From NCBI RefSeq assembly GCF_000005505.3, contig NC_016135.3:2504001-2568000 (forward strand): DNA of 64,000 nucleotides, read 5' to 3'. Position numbers and translations under genes: made by a program. The notes beneath the pieces were generated by a model. The model did no database searches and was not told where the DNA came from. It was given only the letters and a program-made list of their open reading frames with translations. Every line of letters begins with the position of its first letter. The stretch's first letter is position 1. The stretch comes from Brachypodium distachyon (taxonomy: Eukaryota > Streptophyta > Magnoliopsida > Poales > Poaceae). This document shows, piece after piece, positions 36,297-48,015 of the stretch.

Positions 36297-37108
36297 CTGT
36301 CGTCAATCTATGTCCAGACAACGTCGAGCAGAACCCCCCCCCCCCCTCGTCTTCACGTTCATGCTCTTGACCTCTTGAGGAACCTGAGAGCCCGATCGTC
36401 TACAAATGTTCTCGATTCCCAAAATCATGCCATGATCTAACTAATTAAATCAAGAAATTCCAGGGCCCTACGCCAAACACACTGGTAAACAATCACACGT
36501 CCTCCCAGACTCCCGCCTAGCATATCATCATCACCAGAAAATGAACTAAACCACGTCACATGAATCAAGGATGTTCAATCAAAGACTGATCACAAGCAGT
36601 AGCCATTCCTGGTAAGCAAGAGACTGGTTATTTGAAGCGTCATTCCTGCGTATAAAACCAACTGACAAATGATGCATGACCTGTAGTGAACAAAACAATA
36701 GGCTTTACTGGTGATTTGTCCATGGTTTGGCGAAATTTGGAAGGAAAGTAACCTCAAGGTCCAAGGAAGAATGCAACGCCAGCATATATAGCTATACCAC
36801 CCAACGATGAGTGTTAAGGCTGCAGCTGAGAGTCAAGTGTCAGTTCAGGCTGGCTGGTGTTGTTTCAGTTAAAACAGCCTTCTGTCGACTCCGTATTTAA
36901 CAAGACAAGAAAGAGGGGAATTTCACAGGCCGCCGCCGTCCCACCGTCGCAACCTCCTCTTGCCCAGTCCTGCCGCCGTGGAAGCCTCCAACGATATCTG
37001 CCGTCTTCCCGATCCGGATCAAATCTGCCCCACGCCGCAGAACCATATCCCCCCGTCGGATGCGCCGGCCGTGCTGCTGCTATTCCTCGTATCACCTGCC
37101 GCCGGTGA
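36297..37108. other. Region upstream of the DUF295 frame
   Basis: A run of 13 C residues lies at 36,334-36,346. From 36,930 the sequence is GC-rich and may be a scrambled remnant of the missing 5' half of the DUF295 gene. A GTGAGT donor-like signal occurs at 37,105. No intact F-box was found in any frame. Confidence 0.4.
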
Positions 37109-37144
37109 GTGCTTTGCCTGTTAGCCTTGGCTGGCAGAGGGGAT

Positions 37145-38047
37145 ATGGTTATTGCTGATTATAGGTCTGAGATGCACCTTCTCAATCCTATCACTGGGGA
37201 ACAGTTTGCTCTTCCATCTGTGATCACCCTTGAGCATGTGACACCCATCCTCGATGAATCAGGTGCCATATGCAAGTATCGTCTCATGCGATTTACCTTT
37301 ACGGATCTAGCTTTGACCCTTGATCTTAGTGAGCTGCGGGAACACCTCGATTGCAAGGCATTTGTTTTTTATGACACACTTGCAGAAGGTTATATCGTGG
37401 TACTCATCCACAAACCAGTTGCACAGCTTTCATTTGCTTGGTTAGGGGATGACAAGTGGACCTGGCTGTCACCAAAGGATGGTCTGCCCAATAAAAGTTT
37501 TGAAGACTGTGCCTACAAGGATGGTCTGCTTTATGCTAGTGCTAGACCCGGACAAATTTTCGCCATCGATCTAAGAGGCCCTATTATCACAGCAAAATTA
37601 ATCATCGAAGGGGATCCAATTGATGGCTGTGAGTATATTTATATTGTTCATTCTCCTTGTGGTGCTCTGCTGCAAGTTCGGTTGGAACCAGACGCAGACA
37701 GGTGTGAAGAAGATACTGAGATGATTAACATATTTAAAGTTGATACCGCAGCTCAAAAGCTTGTGAAAATAAGCTTGGATGATCATGTGTTGGTTCCTGG
37801 GCATAACCAATCATCACTTTGTCTCGGTGCTAAAGAATATCCACAGTTAAAGGCAAATCATGTCTACTGTACCCTTAGAGATGTCGAATTTATTACAGAT
37901 TTCGCATACCTGAACTATTATACTGTAGTCTTTGACTTGGCAAATAACAGCAGAGAGGATCTTTTACCCCCTCAGTTTCGGTCCAACTTGCCCGCTCCCA
38001 TATGGATAACACCCACACTTACAAAACTGAGCCCGACACCAGTTTAG
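37145..38047 (+). CDS. DUF295 (F-box-associated, grass-expanded) protein, 5'-truncated
   Basis: The open frame runs from a stop at 37,106-37,108 to TAG at 38,045-38,047; the first in-frame ATG is at 37,145 (300 aa). DUF295 hallmarks are visible: LLNPITGEQFALPSV near the N-terminus, a central EDCAYKDGLLYAS..GQIFAIDL, the VHSPCGALLQVRLEPD strand, FKVDTAAQKLVKI and the C-terminal SLCLGAKEYPQLKANHVYCT. Family members normally begin with an F-box and about 100 further residues (substrate-adaptor role in SCF ubiquitin ligases). Those are absent here, so this is probably a pseudogene or a shortened derivative. Within the remaining part there are no frameshifts or stops, which suggests recent truncation or continued constraint. 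Confidence 0.75.
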   Translation: MVIADYRSEMHLLNPITGEQFALPSVITLEHVTPILDESGAICKYRLMRFTFTDLALTLDLSELREHLDCKAFVFYDTLAEGYIVVLIHKPVAQLSFAWLGDDKWTWLSPKDGLPNKSFEDCAYKDGLLYASARPGQIFAIDLRGPIITAKLIIEGDPIDGCEYIYIVHSPCGALLQVRLEPDADRCEEDTEMINIFKVDTAAQKLVKISLDDHVLVPGHNQSSLCLGAKEYPQLKANHVYCTLRDVEFITDFAYLNYYTVVFDLANNSREDLLPPQFRSNLPAPIWITPTLTKLSPTPV

Positions 38048-38084
38048 AGTTCACAAGTTTGTAATCAGGCGTGCCTGCGAGCCG

Positions 38085-38480
38085 CTTATATTTGCTTCAT
38101 TGTATTGTCACTGCGTGTATACAACACGTGCATCAGTCATTTCGTTTGAGCTTTTGTTTTTCTATTTATGGTTGCTCTGAAATGTAGCATTTTTAACCTG
38201 TAGCTACGGGCTTTTCGATCTGCTATCATGGTTGAGCTCTAATCACGGTGACCAAATAGTGTTGTTGTGCAACTAATCCTTTTTGGCTTTCCTTTTCCAT
38301 GTAATTTCCTTATACTGCAGTACAAAGAGACAATGCCGACCTGCAGAGGTTATCCTTCTTTGTATTGTCACTGCATGTATACAACACGTGCATCAGTCAT
38401 TTCGTTTGAGATTTTGTTATTCATTTATGGTTGCATTTAATCACCGTTGGTCAGAAATGTAGCATTTTTAACCAGCGTGG
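38085..38480. repeat. Direct duplication in the 3' flank of the DUF295 gene
   Basis: A block containing TTGTATTGTCACTGC, GTATACAACACGTGCATCAG and TTTATGGTTGC occurs at about 38,096-38,172 and again at about 38,356-38,432. GAAATGTAGCATTTTTAACC also occurs near 38,180 and 38,454. The unit is about 265 bp. Confidence 0.75.
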
Positions 38481-39462
38481 TTATTGCTAATAAGAATACG
38501 GAAGCATAAGCCTAATATGTACAGAGTTATACTTGTTTATTTGTTTATTTTATGAGGCCTCTTATTTTATCTGAACTGAAGTGACCATAAGCCAGTTCCC
38601 CAGCTTGGGGATACTTGTGCTTGCATGATACTTGACCAACCAATCAAAGGAGCATAGGCCTGAAGATTTAAGGTTGCTAGTACTAATCCTGTTTAATTTG
38701 CATGCTCATGAGAGAAGCATTTGGTGGCAGGCTCCAATTATTTTGCTGGAAAATACATGTGTTTCAGTGGAGGTCTTGTTTTTACATAATACCTGCCCAA
38801 CTAATCAGAGGAACAAACTATATGTGGTCACTTCACAGCTTCAAAATATCGTTATGGGTGCAGTAAGCTTCTACAACTCATTACACTTCATTCCTGCCAT
38901 GTGTTCATTGAGGTCAAAAGCTGACAAGTTCCAACTCTGATCTGAGGCTTGCCAAACTTGCACAAATGACTAAGATCATCAGCACATATGTTTACATACA
39001 CTAGTTAGAAACGTTTTTTTTATCAATCATTTAAGAGAGTACGCAAAACGTCCCTCAACTTTTTTCCGGACGTGGTAAGTCGAAGGGCAAAATCGGACCA
39101 TCGTGGCCACAAAACCGCTATCGGGCGGGAAGAGGGATATTGTGTCCGGTTTGAAAGTCGGAGGACCAAAGGTATACAAAAAAAAGTTGAGGGATGTGTT
39201 CCGTGCTTTCCGACAAGGTGAGGGAGCAAAAATGTACTTTTCTCATCATTTAATTGGCGATTTTGCATTTGTGCTCGGTTGCTCACATACCAAGGCTATA
39301 AGAACCATCATGATATCATTAACATCTTTGAAGCATCATTAGGATCTGCAGGACCAAATTGAAAAGCTCGAAGCTAAAATATATATCAGACTTATTTTTG
39401 GCTGAGAACCAAAAATTATCTAGTTATATGAACAAAAAATGAGAGAGCAAGCAGCTACTTTG
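38481..39462. other. Intergenic region
   Basis: No gene is seen. A GC-poor stretch with an imperfect inverted repeat lies near 39,030-39,235 (AAAACGTCCCTCAACTTTTTT against AAAAAAAGTTGAGGGATGTGTT), likely a small decayed transposon. Confidence 0.4.
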
Positions 39463-39531
39463 TACTCCCTCCATCCCATAATTCTTGTCGTTAACTAAAA
39501 CAACGACAAGAATTATGGGACGGAGGGAGTA
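39463..39531. mobile_element. Short near-perfect hairpin Stowaway MITE
   Basis: This is a 69-bp TA-flanked palindrome. The arms read CTCCCTCCATCCCATAATTC.. and its complement, joined by a short loop around AACTAAAAC. The pairing is almost perfect, so a transcript would fold into a long hairpin. Confidence 0.85.
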
Positions 39532-39995
39532 CTAATTAAAGTGGGCTGCATGAAAATTAAGAATTCAGGAATCAGCACAAGTAAAAAATTATCCTGAATC
39601 AATGTCCGTGCTTATCCATACAGTTGAGCAAACAGATTAGAAAGGGAACTTATGTGGGGGCTCCTGCACACTTTCAATTTGCAAAACTTTGCATTTGCCT
39701 TGACCAAAACAAAAACATAAAATGCTACCCTGCTATTCCAGTGGTGATCGCTAATTGCAGGCAGACGACTCCTTGTTTAATCCTTGGACTCCCGCCAGAC
39801 ACCCAGAAGCAGGGGCTTTACTAAAAACTGGAACCTTTGTGTCAACTAGCCGAAGCACATACCCTGAAACAAAATCACACAGTGAACATATGAGAGGTGC
39901 CCACCCAACATCCATTTTGTTCTGCATCTATGCAACTATATGAACTTAATTTGGAGCTTAAGTGACATACCAGAATTTTAATTCGCTGCAACGAT

Positions 39996-41220
39996 CTAAG
40001 GGTGGCAATGGAGTGTATGCCACTCAAGATGCCGAGTGAGAAACATCGCCTCGCAGTGACGGCACCTCACCTTTCCTCGATGGTCGAAATGAAGATGATC
40101 GAAATGACTCTCCATCTGTGAATAAAAAGTCAAATTGAGCAATGACGGTTGAGATGAGTAAGCGTGAAATGACAATTTATGTATAATACTCACATTGTTA
40201 TTTCTAATCCGTTGGGGATTGGACCTCCGGTTGGTCTTCTCAATATAGCATACAGAGCATATGTCCATGTCGAGTGTGATGCTTTTGGCGTTTTGCCTCA
40301 TTAGTTGATACTGTTGATGGTTCCCTTGAATTTGAAATGCATCAACGGTCGTTCTGTCATCCTTCAATATCTGTTTTTAGTATTTAAGCCATGGTAAGAG
40401 GAGTAATGAAATAAACTCAGCAAAAAGAATGCAAAGTGAACTAGAAAAATTGTCTATAAACTAATAGACACATGTTACAAAATCATGTCAGATGCATAGC
40501 AATGCCCCCTGTTCCCCAGCAGAACTATAGCGGTAGCTAGTATTAGCTGAGATGGAAAAGAGGGTCGATGTATCAGGTGTATTACTCCTGCATACTATAG
40601 CGGTAGCTAGTATTAGAGAAGAGACAGTTAGATGACCGCGGTCTCCTCTAAGCGAAAATGCTACGGCAAGCGGAAGCGACCAATTCCACCCCTGAATACT
40701 ACCGGTAGTATTCTTGATTGACATTGAGCGTTGGATCCACATTGATTCGTACCTGATTGATAGTAGGACGACCAGGATCGAGCAGCTGAGTCGATTCTCT
40801 CTGGTTCCATTGGTGGCGTGCCGAATTGTGCAGGGGAGCCCCGTACAGCAGGGCTGGCCGAATAACAATGGTTTCCTTCTTCTCCTCTACAGGCCCCGGC
40901 GGCAAGTCTTGATCGGCGCCGCGGGTGGTAGCCGCGGTCTCGTAGAAGCCTGGAGCGCCAAGTCTGAAGACACGGAGGAGCCGCCCGGGCAGGTAGCGGT
41001 GCAAGAAAGCCCGCAGCCACGCCGCCGTGGTCAGCCTCTCCTCCGGCTGCCTTTCTTGGGGTGGCGATCGGGACCCCTTCTTGTTGTGCCCCGGCAGCAT
41101 TTCTTGAGGATTGGGACCCCGTCTTGGGAGCGCGTTGGGAGGTGCTGCCTTCTTCTTCTCCACGCGTTCGGGCGCAATCCCCCCATCTGGGTTCTTGACG
41201 ATTCTTCTCTTTTTAGCCAT
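39996..41220 (-). CDS. Unrecognised 254-aa protein with a C-terminal C2HC finger
   Basis: Three exons (41220-40753, 40370-40194, 40115-39996) have clean splice signals (CAG|GTACGA; acceptor AACAG; AAT|GTGAGT; acceptor CACAG) and all join in phase 0, giving 765 nt (254 aa). I do not recognise the family. Exon 1 (residues 1-156) is basic and Pro/Arg-rich, starting MAKKRRIVKNPDGG, with no clear domain. Exon 2 has a CxxC pair (Cys194, Cys197 in DICSVC). Exon 3 carries RCRHCEAMFLTRHLEWHTLHC, giving Cys233, Cys236, His248 and Cys252 in a C-X2-C-X11-H-X3-C arrangement, a plausible zinc finger. A nucleic-acid or protein-binding role is possible but is inference. The open frame continues upstream of the ATG without a stop, so an upstream start or exon is possible. 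Confidence 0.55.
40524..40620. repeat. Short direct repeat
   Basis: ACTATAGCGGTAGCTAGTAT occurs twice, 73 bases apart, inside the first intron of the minus-strand C2HC gene. Confidence 0.8.
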
Positions 41221-41434
41221 GGATGCCTGACGCCTCTTTGGTCCGGCGCAGTGGCCGGAGAAGTGCTTCTTGCAGAGACCGCCCACCCAAGAACCTTCTG
41301 CGGAGCGGCGGCCTAGTGCTTCTTGTGGAGCCTTTCGGTCAGGATGTTGATGTCAATTTGGGGAGGACGGTGCTCGTTTGGGCTCGGAGAGAGGAAGCAA
41401 TGGCGGAAGGGGAGGGGAGAAAAGGGGAGAGGGA

Positions 41435-41450
41435 CGGACGATATAAGCGG
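41435..41450 (-). promoter_or_regulatory. TATA-like box of the C2HC-protein gene
   Basis: On the minus strand a CTTATATCG stretch lies in a GC-rich context about 220 bases before the ATG at 41,220, with GGCCC motifs just upstream (41,483-41,510). Assigned on position only. Confidence 0.35.
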
Positions 41451-42019
41451 GAGCGGGCACGGGAAATTTTAATACGTGGGCCGAGCCTCCGTATGGGTAT
41501 GGAGGCCCAGTACAGTAGGACAGAGCCCGGCTTCTTATGGCGCAGGAGGAGGGGATTGGGCGCTTTCATGTCGTCTGGCGGCGGCGGCTTGGGAGGCGGA
41601 GGCCGTCTCGGGAGCGCGTTGGAGGGAGACCAAGGAGAGAAAGAGGAGGAGGAGGGGAGAGGACAGAGTTCAGTGACCCAATACTATGGAGATCCACCAC
41701 GAGTTTGAAGCTTATGGGCCGTTAAGTACAGGCGGGAGCTATTCATTCCTCTTTCGTAAGCTGCTTAAGTACTCGGTTTTATGCGATTTGGGGCTACATG
41801 CGCTGTTTATTGATGGCTTTTGTTTCTTGCAGGCCGTCTCTGTGGTGGTGGAGGAGGTATTGCTTCTCTTCTCTGTCGGTTTTTGCAGGTTTGCCTTCGC
41901 TGCAGCTTCTACTGATTCGTATGCCTGATTTTTGCAGGTTCTAGGATTTGGTCATGTGTTTCTTTTTTTGGTTCGCTTGTGGTATTTGTTACTGTACATG
42001 CAATCGTTCGTAGCAAAAC
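41451..42019. other. Intergenic region
   Basis: The first part is GC- and purine-rich promoter-like sequence. Repeated TTTTTGCAGG stretches near 41,828-41,940 suggest plus-strand splice acceptors, but no joined reading frame of interest was found. Confidence 0.4.
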
Positions 42020-43797
42020 TGTTATGGATGTGCTGTTTGTGGAGAAATTGTGGAACCTCTTAAACCTAGAGAGCAGGGACTAGGTTGATCTGCCTAACCA
42101 TATTTTTGAACTGAGCATGTTATTTACAAGGGGGTGTAAATTCTGTCCTTGTACCGTAAGAATCTCTGCTATGTATGTCTGTCGTTCCTTGCTTGGTGTG
42201 TCTTATCAGTTTTACCATGGAGATGTAAGGCTCGGTTATTACCGGTGCCTACCAAAACATGGCTTGAGGCTGAAGAACGAGGAAAACTAGCCCTTTTCAT
42301 GTGTGGTTAGAGTCAAACTCTGCAGTATTGGTTCCATGGCTAGAGACTTGGAGTGTAAAACTATGATATTTTTATGTACGGTCATTGCCTATAAGCTTGA
42401 CTTGTGCAGTGCTCAAGCAATTTTTGTTCAGATATTGTTTGCTTGTGGTGACCACAAGCGAATATTCTGCATGTTCGCAACTAGATCACACGTCAAAGGT
42501 TATTCCGCCGGTTCCCCTGTTGTGCTATTGTGTAGGTGAGTATATTTGTAGTCCATTTTTCTTGGTCGTAGGTTGGCTGTGAATTGCCACAACTCCATGG
42601 CAGCAATTTAAACTCTTTCACTGTTTTTGGATCAGGTATGGTTTTGTGGTCTGCTTCTAGAATTGAAAACTTGATCAAATCTCTTACCCATCAACTAGAT
42701 TGACAATGCTGAAGAACTTCTCCCCCAAGGACTTATTGTTTATCTGGTGACTTATTGACCATATTACTGGCTCATGTTTATGGTCAATTTTGTATTGGCA
42801 GTAATGAGTAACTGCATAGGAATGATTACTGGAACATCTAAGGATGCTTTCTTAATGGTGGCTTCGAATGGATTGTGTTGTTGTTTCTTTACTCAAGGTT
42901 AGTGGACCGTTGTTCACCTTGATGCCATGCATATAGAATCATAGACTACTAGAGTGTAAGTCTATTACTCTGGTTATGAATTGATCAAATGGGGCGGTCG
43001 CAGCTAGCTATCTTGATGTTAATATTCAGTTAACGTATATTAGACATACAAATTAATGTACAGTCATTGCCTATAAGCTTGACTTGTGCAGTGCTCAAAC
43101 AATTTTTGTTCAGATATTGTTTGCTTGTGGTGACCACAAGCGAATGTTCTTCATGTTCGCAACTCTTGCTGCATGCTGTGCATGACCCATGTGCATGGAA
43201 TCTCGTAGAAGTCAATCTCAGTTATGTAATTACTAAATGAGCCTCACAATATTTCACCTGACCTTATGTCACAGAATTATGCAAACTGCAGTGCAGCAGT
43301 GGGGGTCTTCGGTGGTGGGAACCATGCTGATGGGGTAAGTGCAGTATCATCACTAATGGTAGAAGGTGCTGGACACAGTGGACGTGAGGCGAATTCAAGT
43401 TTGGATGCCCGCCATTTCTTGCCGTTGAGACCTGCAGGGAGCACTTGGTATTTCCCTTTCCTGAAGAACAACAGTAAAACATGAGCAATCATTTTGTTAG
43501 GGCATTGTTGTTGTATATATCTTGCTAAATAATGTTATCATCATTTATTAGGCCTCGTTTACCTTTGTTTGAGTCAACTAGAATAGACTATCTCGGCTGT
43601 TGCTAGAACAACAGAGCTAGCGTGTTCTGTCAAGTGTCAACACACATTCTTAATATTTCAAACAAAATAGATCTTCAAAATGCAGGGTGTTCATCCCTGT
43701 GACAAGAGGAGGAGCATAACAGAATATCGTAGTCTCTTTCCTGCCATTGATATTTCCTTGGCAAGTACTTACTGTTGCTTATTCAAGAGCCAGTTTT
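42020..43797 (+). pseudogene. Partial, broken copy of the PGM-like gene (introns retained)
   Basis: This matches the minus-strand gene at 24-28 kb over part of its intron 3, exon 4 (43,275-43,440, containing MQTAVGVFGGGN and MVEGAGHSGRE), intron 4, exon 5 (43,688-43,762, containing GVHPCDKR and TEYRSLFPAID) and the start of intron 5, including the GCAAGT donor. Introns are kept, so it arose by DNA duplication and not by retrotransposition. It lies in the opposite orientation. Exon 4 has frame-changing small indels, and the 5' and 3' exons are missing. A 108-bp intron piece occurs twice within the copy (about 42,375-42,483 and 43,057-43,163), so it also suffered an internal duplication. Confidence 0.85.
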
Positions 43798-44044
43798 ATC
43801 AGATGCAATGGTGACCCCTGGTGGCGGGGGCACGGAGGACATGTGCCATTAACGTCGGAGACCATCACCTCTGGGTTAGAAGACGCTGATGGGAGCGGCG
43901 CTCCGAAGTGTTTTCAACATGCCAGAAGGGTAATTAAAATTAAGAATGGGTCATTTACGAAAATTACACATCAAGTTCACCGGGAACGTTCATGTTGGTG
44001 CAAATTTGTGTAAAACACATAGTATTGCATGTGAGGATTCTTTC
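43798..44044. other. Spacer between PGM-like pseudogene and inverted-repeat arm
   Basis: A short GC-richer stretch (about 43,810-43,930) with no counterpart in the functional gene. No feature is recognised. Confidence 0.4.
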
Positions 44045-45311
44045 ATATTTTATTAACGTTACAAGTATTACCAGAATAACAATTAGCAGTCTTTCCTAAA
44101 AAGAGAGATGGAAGGAGTTAATATTGAAAATTACATTTGTCAATCAAGGCAATAGTAGCGCCATACATAAGTTGGTCAACCAACGGGATGACTGATAACA
44201 AAGTGACAGTCCATTTATTTTGTCTTTAACTTTAATCTTTGTGATCTTTAAACCGACCAGCAAGCAAATAATCTAATGATGAATGTGGTGTGCGCCAGGA
44301 ATCAAAGAATTGGCAGCATTGTTAGAGAGGGAGGAGCAAAGCATCCAAACGCAAGGAATGGTGCTAGCTAATGTGTACCAAGTTTATACTCACATTCCTT
44401 AGTGAGCAGAGGCATATGCATGTCTGTGTGCAACTTTCAGTTCCATCTCCGACCTCATCGATCTAGTTTGTTTCTGCCAGTGCCGCGATTAGAGGTACTT
44501 AACAATACCAATCCTTTTACATACGTATGTGCATATTAATTAATTCCTTCAAATTTATACAAATCTTTTCTTCAACAATGCATCATGTTAATTTTAATTA
44601 ACTTCTCCAAATTCTTATACATGTTAGGAAAGGAAGGAAATTAGATCCGGAGGTTGCTGCAGATTAACCCATCGGTTAGAGACTCCAACTAGAGATGCTA
44701 CCTACTGGTATTTGAATTATTAATTGATTTGATCGGTCATGTCTGAAGAACCTGGACCAAAGGTAATCCATCATGCACCTCCATCGTCGATAATTAGTGC
44801 AGCAGGTTTGTGAGTTACTTGGTCTCTGTAGCTAGTCAGCTCATCAAGGATCTCCAGTTCTTCATTAGTTATACAGTAAAGAATATATACGTCATTTCTC
44901 CATGGGAGCTTTTTACCTTTCTATTCACCTGTCGCTGCTATTATTTGAACTTTGAAAAATGTGTGGTCTTTGGCACTTCATTATTGCACACTCTATCAGG
45001 GGAGCTATTCTACAGTACTTGGTAGGTACCATGAGCTATCATTCTCTCATGTGTTTTTATCATGGCTTCCCTATTTATTTGAGTTCGTATATGTCTTAAT
45101 AAATTTTAGGGAATTTTTTAGTTATGATGCGCCTTGTAGGTTGAAATGAAAGAACTAAAGAAACGAAGTTGAAGGTGATAAAGTACAAACCTCATTTAGT
45201 GTTATGTTGAATGCTGCAGCTGATCCAGATCGGGCAAATAACATCGACGATGCAGTGGAAGTGATATTTTGTATTCTTGAGGGTAGAAGCAAAGGAATAT
45301 GATCTACTTCC

Positions 45312-48015
45312 ATGGCCACTGCTCTCAAATTGGTAGTTCCAAGACCTGAAAAGGTTATCCATGTGGATTGCTCGGTGTGGAAAAGCAGGAGGTACCTGCA
45401 AAAGGTAGTCGCGGAGGAGCTGGAGCTTCCGCAGTCGGTGATGGCCATCTTCGATCAGTGTGATGAAGTGATTTCAATGGGGTGGCAAAGGATGTAGAGA
45501 GGAGGTGGGAGAGGTCTGGGGGCACATATTCAGAAGTTCATTTACTAGCAAATTTGCTGTCATCTTTCATAATGGAAGCGACGGATATGTCAACTTATCT
45601 GAATTTGGTATCCCTGTTCACCCACATCTGAATAACCAAATGTTGTGGACCTCCGATGGGTGGCCCCGAAATTATATACGTGCGTGAATGCAAAAGTTTC
45701 TGGGAAGTACCAGTGTTTCATTATGAGCAGCATCATTTGCTGATACGTACATGCAAAAGCTTCTGGGAAGTACCAGTGTATTTCTTCGTGGTCATTTTAC
45801 TGCCGAAGAGAATGAACTTGGTAGTGCACTGTGGGGCATAATGCATGAGGTGACCAAGGATGTCGCAGAGTGTATCGGCATCGACCACAGGATAGTTGAG
45901 GATTGCTTCCTACGTATGCTGCCACTGCAAGAGATGAAACGCATCGACTGGGAGACACGTGCTTCCAACTTCTGGGTATGTGATGGAATTTTACAAGGTG
46001 ATACATCAGCATGGGAGATAAGTGATGCTATGGAGAGTTACATACATCGAGATGTGCCACAACAACTGCCGATCTGCTGCTCTTCTTATTCCAAGATTAC
46101 TAATGTGCCTTCAGAGGCAACTTCCTTCTTTGTAGCTCACACTGTACTACCAGTAGGCATGTTCCAACATTCAGGCAGCAGCAGCAGCCTGCGTGTTTTA
46201 CATGTCTCCTTTTGCACGCAGTTTTGCATCGCCTCCCTTCCTCTGCTGCAGTAACTTAAGGTTCCTGTTGCTCGACCCTTGCAAAGACAAGGATGATCAC
46301 ACAAACTTTGTACAGGAGCATCAAAGCCACAACAAGAGCGAATCATGGAAGGCATGTTTTGAGAGGCTATGGGTGCTGGACTTGAGGTACACAAACTGGT
46401 GCCAGTTGCTATCAGAAGAGATGATGAGTTTAATGGCTAACCTCAGAGGGTTGAATGTAGAAGGAGTCCAGGAAAAAGGAAAGAATTGGAGCATCACTGA
46501 TTTGTTTGGCTGTGGAACTAGCCTTTTCAAGGTCCGAGTAATAGTCGACCCAATCCTAGCAGAGGACGAAGAAACAAGTGAAAACAGCCTTAAGATGGTC
46601 ATGCCTCCATCGCTCAAGTCATTGAGCTTCATCAACAAAGTTGTAACTGCTGTCGGGATATCGAGCATCTCCTTCCATGGTTGTCCTCGGTTGAAGAGTA
46701 TACTACTCAGAGGATCTTTGGAAAACCATGATGAGCTTGACCTCTTGGGCTAATCAGTGAAAAACCTCGACCTCAGAAAAGTGGAAGTTCCAAACATCAA
46801 GCGTCTCATCCTGCTAGGTTGCAAGAATTTCTGTGAAATATTATGGCCACAAGAAAATGAAAGGACACATGTTTTGGAAGTGCTGCACATCAACACCATC
46901 TGATATGCATCACCTAGCCAACCTAACTATGAGAGTACCAAGGAGGCTTGTGCTGGATTGTCTGCATCCTTTCACTTCAATTGGTGCATCTCAGTAAGGG
47001 ATGCAAGGCTTCTTAGGTTGCTTGTGCCCATTAAAGAATATACCAGTTCCTGCTGTGTACATATGGAAGTGGGTTCATCTCCTGCAAGTAGTACTGCTGT
47101 TGGTGGAAATGAAGTTGCTCAAGGAATCGGTAGCCCACATCAGCCTGATGGTTATTTATATGCGAGTTGCTACGGAGGCCACCTGCAGGCTAGTGCTCCT
47201 AATGTAGGTGCAATCGGATGGATGTGGGATTTCCCAACTAGTCCATCTCCAAGGGATAGAGATTGGTATGTTCACATACAAGATGCAGATGAGACGAAGT
47301 GGGGATTACGACAGGAACAAGGGAGCAGATTTGAATGAACTAGTATGGGTGCAGCTTTACCCCCAAGTTTCATATGAAATAGGGCTTGGTCGCTTCACGT
47401 GTATGGTAGCTCGTCCCATTCCCAGAAGATTTAACTTGGTATTGCCTATTTTCCTTGCTCTTCTACCTTTTCAATACAACGAGACACAATGCTTTTGCGT
47501 TTTCTCGGAAAAGAGAACATAGTTTGGTGCTTGACCACATTTTGGGCATCCCAGCTTCCGGTTGCGTGCTACATCTGGAACTGGAGTGCAATATCCTAAC
47601 CTGCTGGACAATGCTTCAAAGACCTAGTGTCCTTACACCTGGATTATTGCCCCTGGATCATACATGTGCTACCCTTGTCTGAGGAAATGGCCACTTTGCC
47701 TAGCCTAGAGACTAGAGATTGTGTGATGTGGTGATCTGAGGGAGGTCTTCCCTTTGGACCCTAAGCACCAAGAGGAGCAGAAGATTATCTGTGGGAGTAG
47801 GATGCCCGCACCCAACTTGGAGACTGTCAAGATCAGGGGCTGCTGGAGCCTTAGGCGCTTGCCGGCCAGGGGCCGTCAGCGGTAACACCGCCAAGCGGCC
47901 CAAGTTGAACTGTGAGAAAGACTGGTGGAACAACCTGGAGTGGGACAGGCTGGCAAAAAACCACCACCCTTGGCTCTATGAATTGATCCACTCGATGTAC
48001 TACAAGCAGGCCTAG
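45312..48015 (+). pseudogene. Degraded grass NB-ARC/LRR-like gene, copy A
   Basis: The copy starts with an ATG at 45,312 (MATALKLVVPRPEKVIHVDC), reading into WKSRR..LQKVVAEELELPQSV, a signature I recall from a grass NB-ARC/LRR-like family. It breaks at TAG 45,495-45,497, then continues in other frames: 45,751-46,254 (HFTAEENELGSALWGIMHE.., CDGILQGDTSAWEISDAME), 46,193-46,753 (FASPPFLCCSNLRFLLLD, LWVLDLRYTNWCQLLSEEM), LRR-like remains to about 46,910 (KRLILLGCKNFCEILWPQE, with a TAA at 46,751) and the tail TAKRPKLNCEKDWWNNLEW ending at TAG 48,013-48,015. A 63-base tandem duplication lies at 45,686-45,780. Classical P-loop motifs are not readable. Several lesions make it non-coding as a whole. 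Confidence 0.8.
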
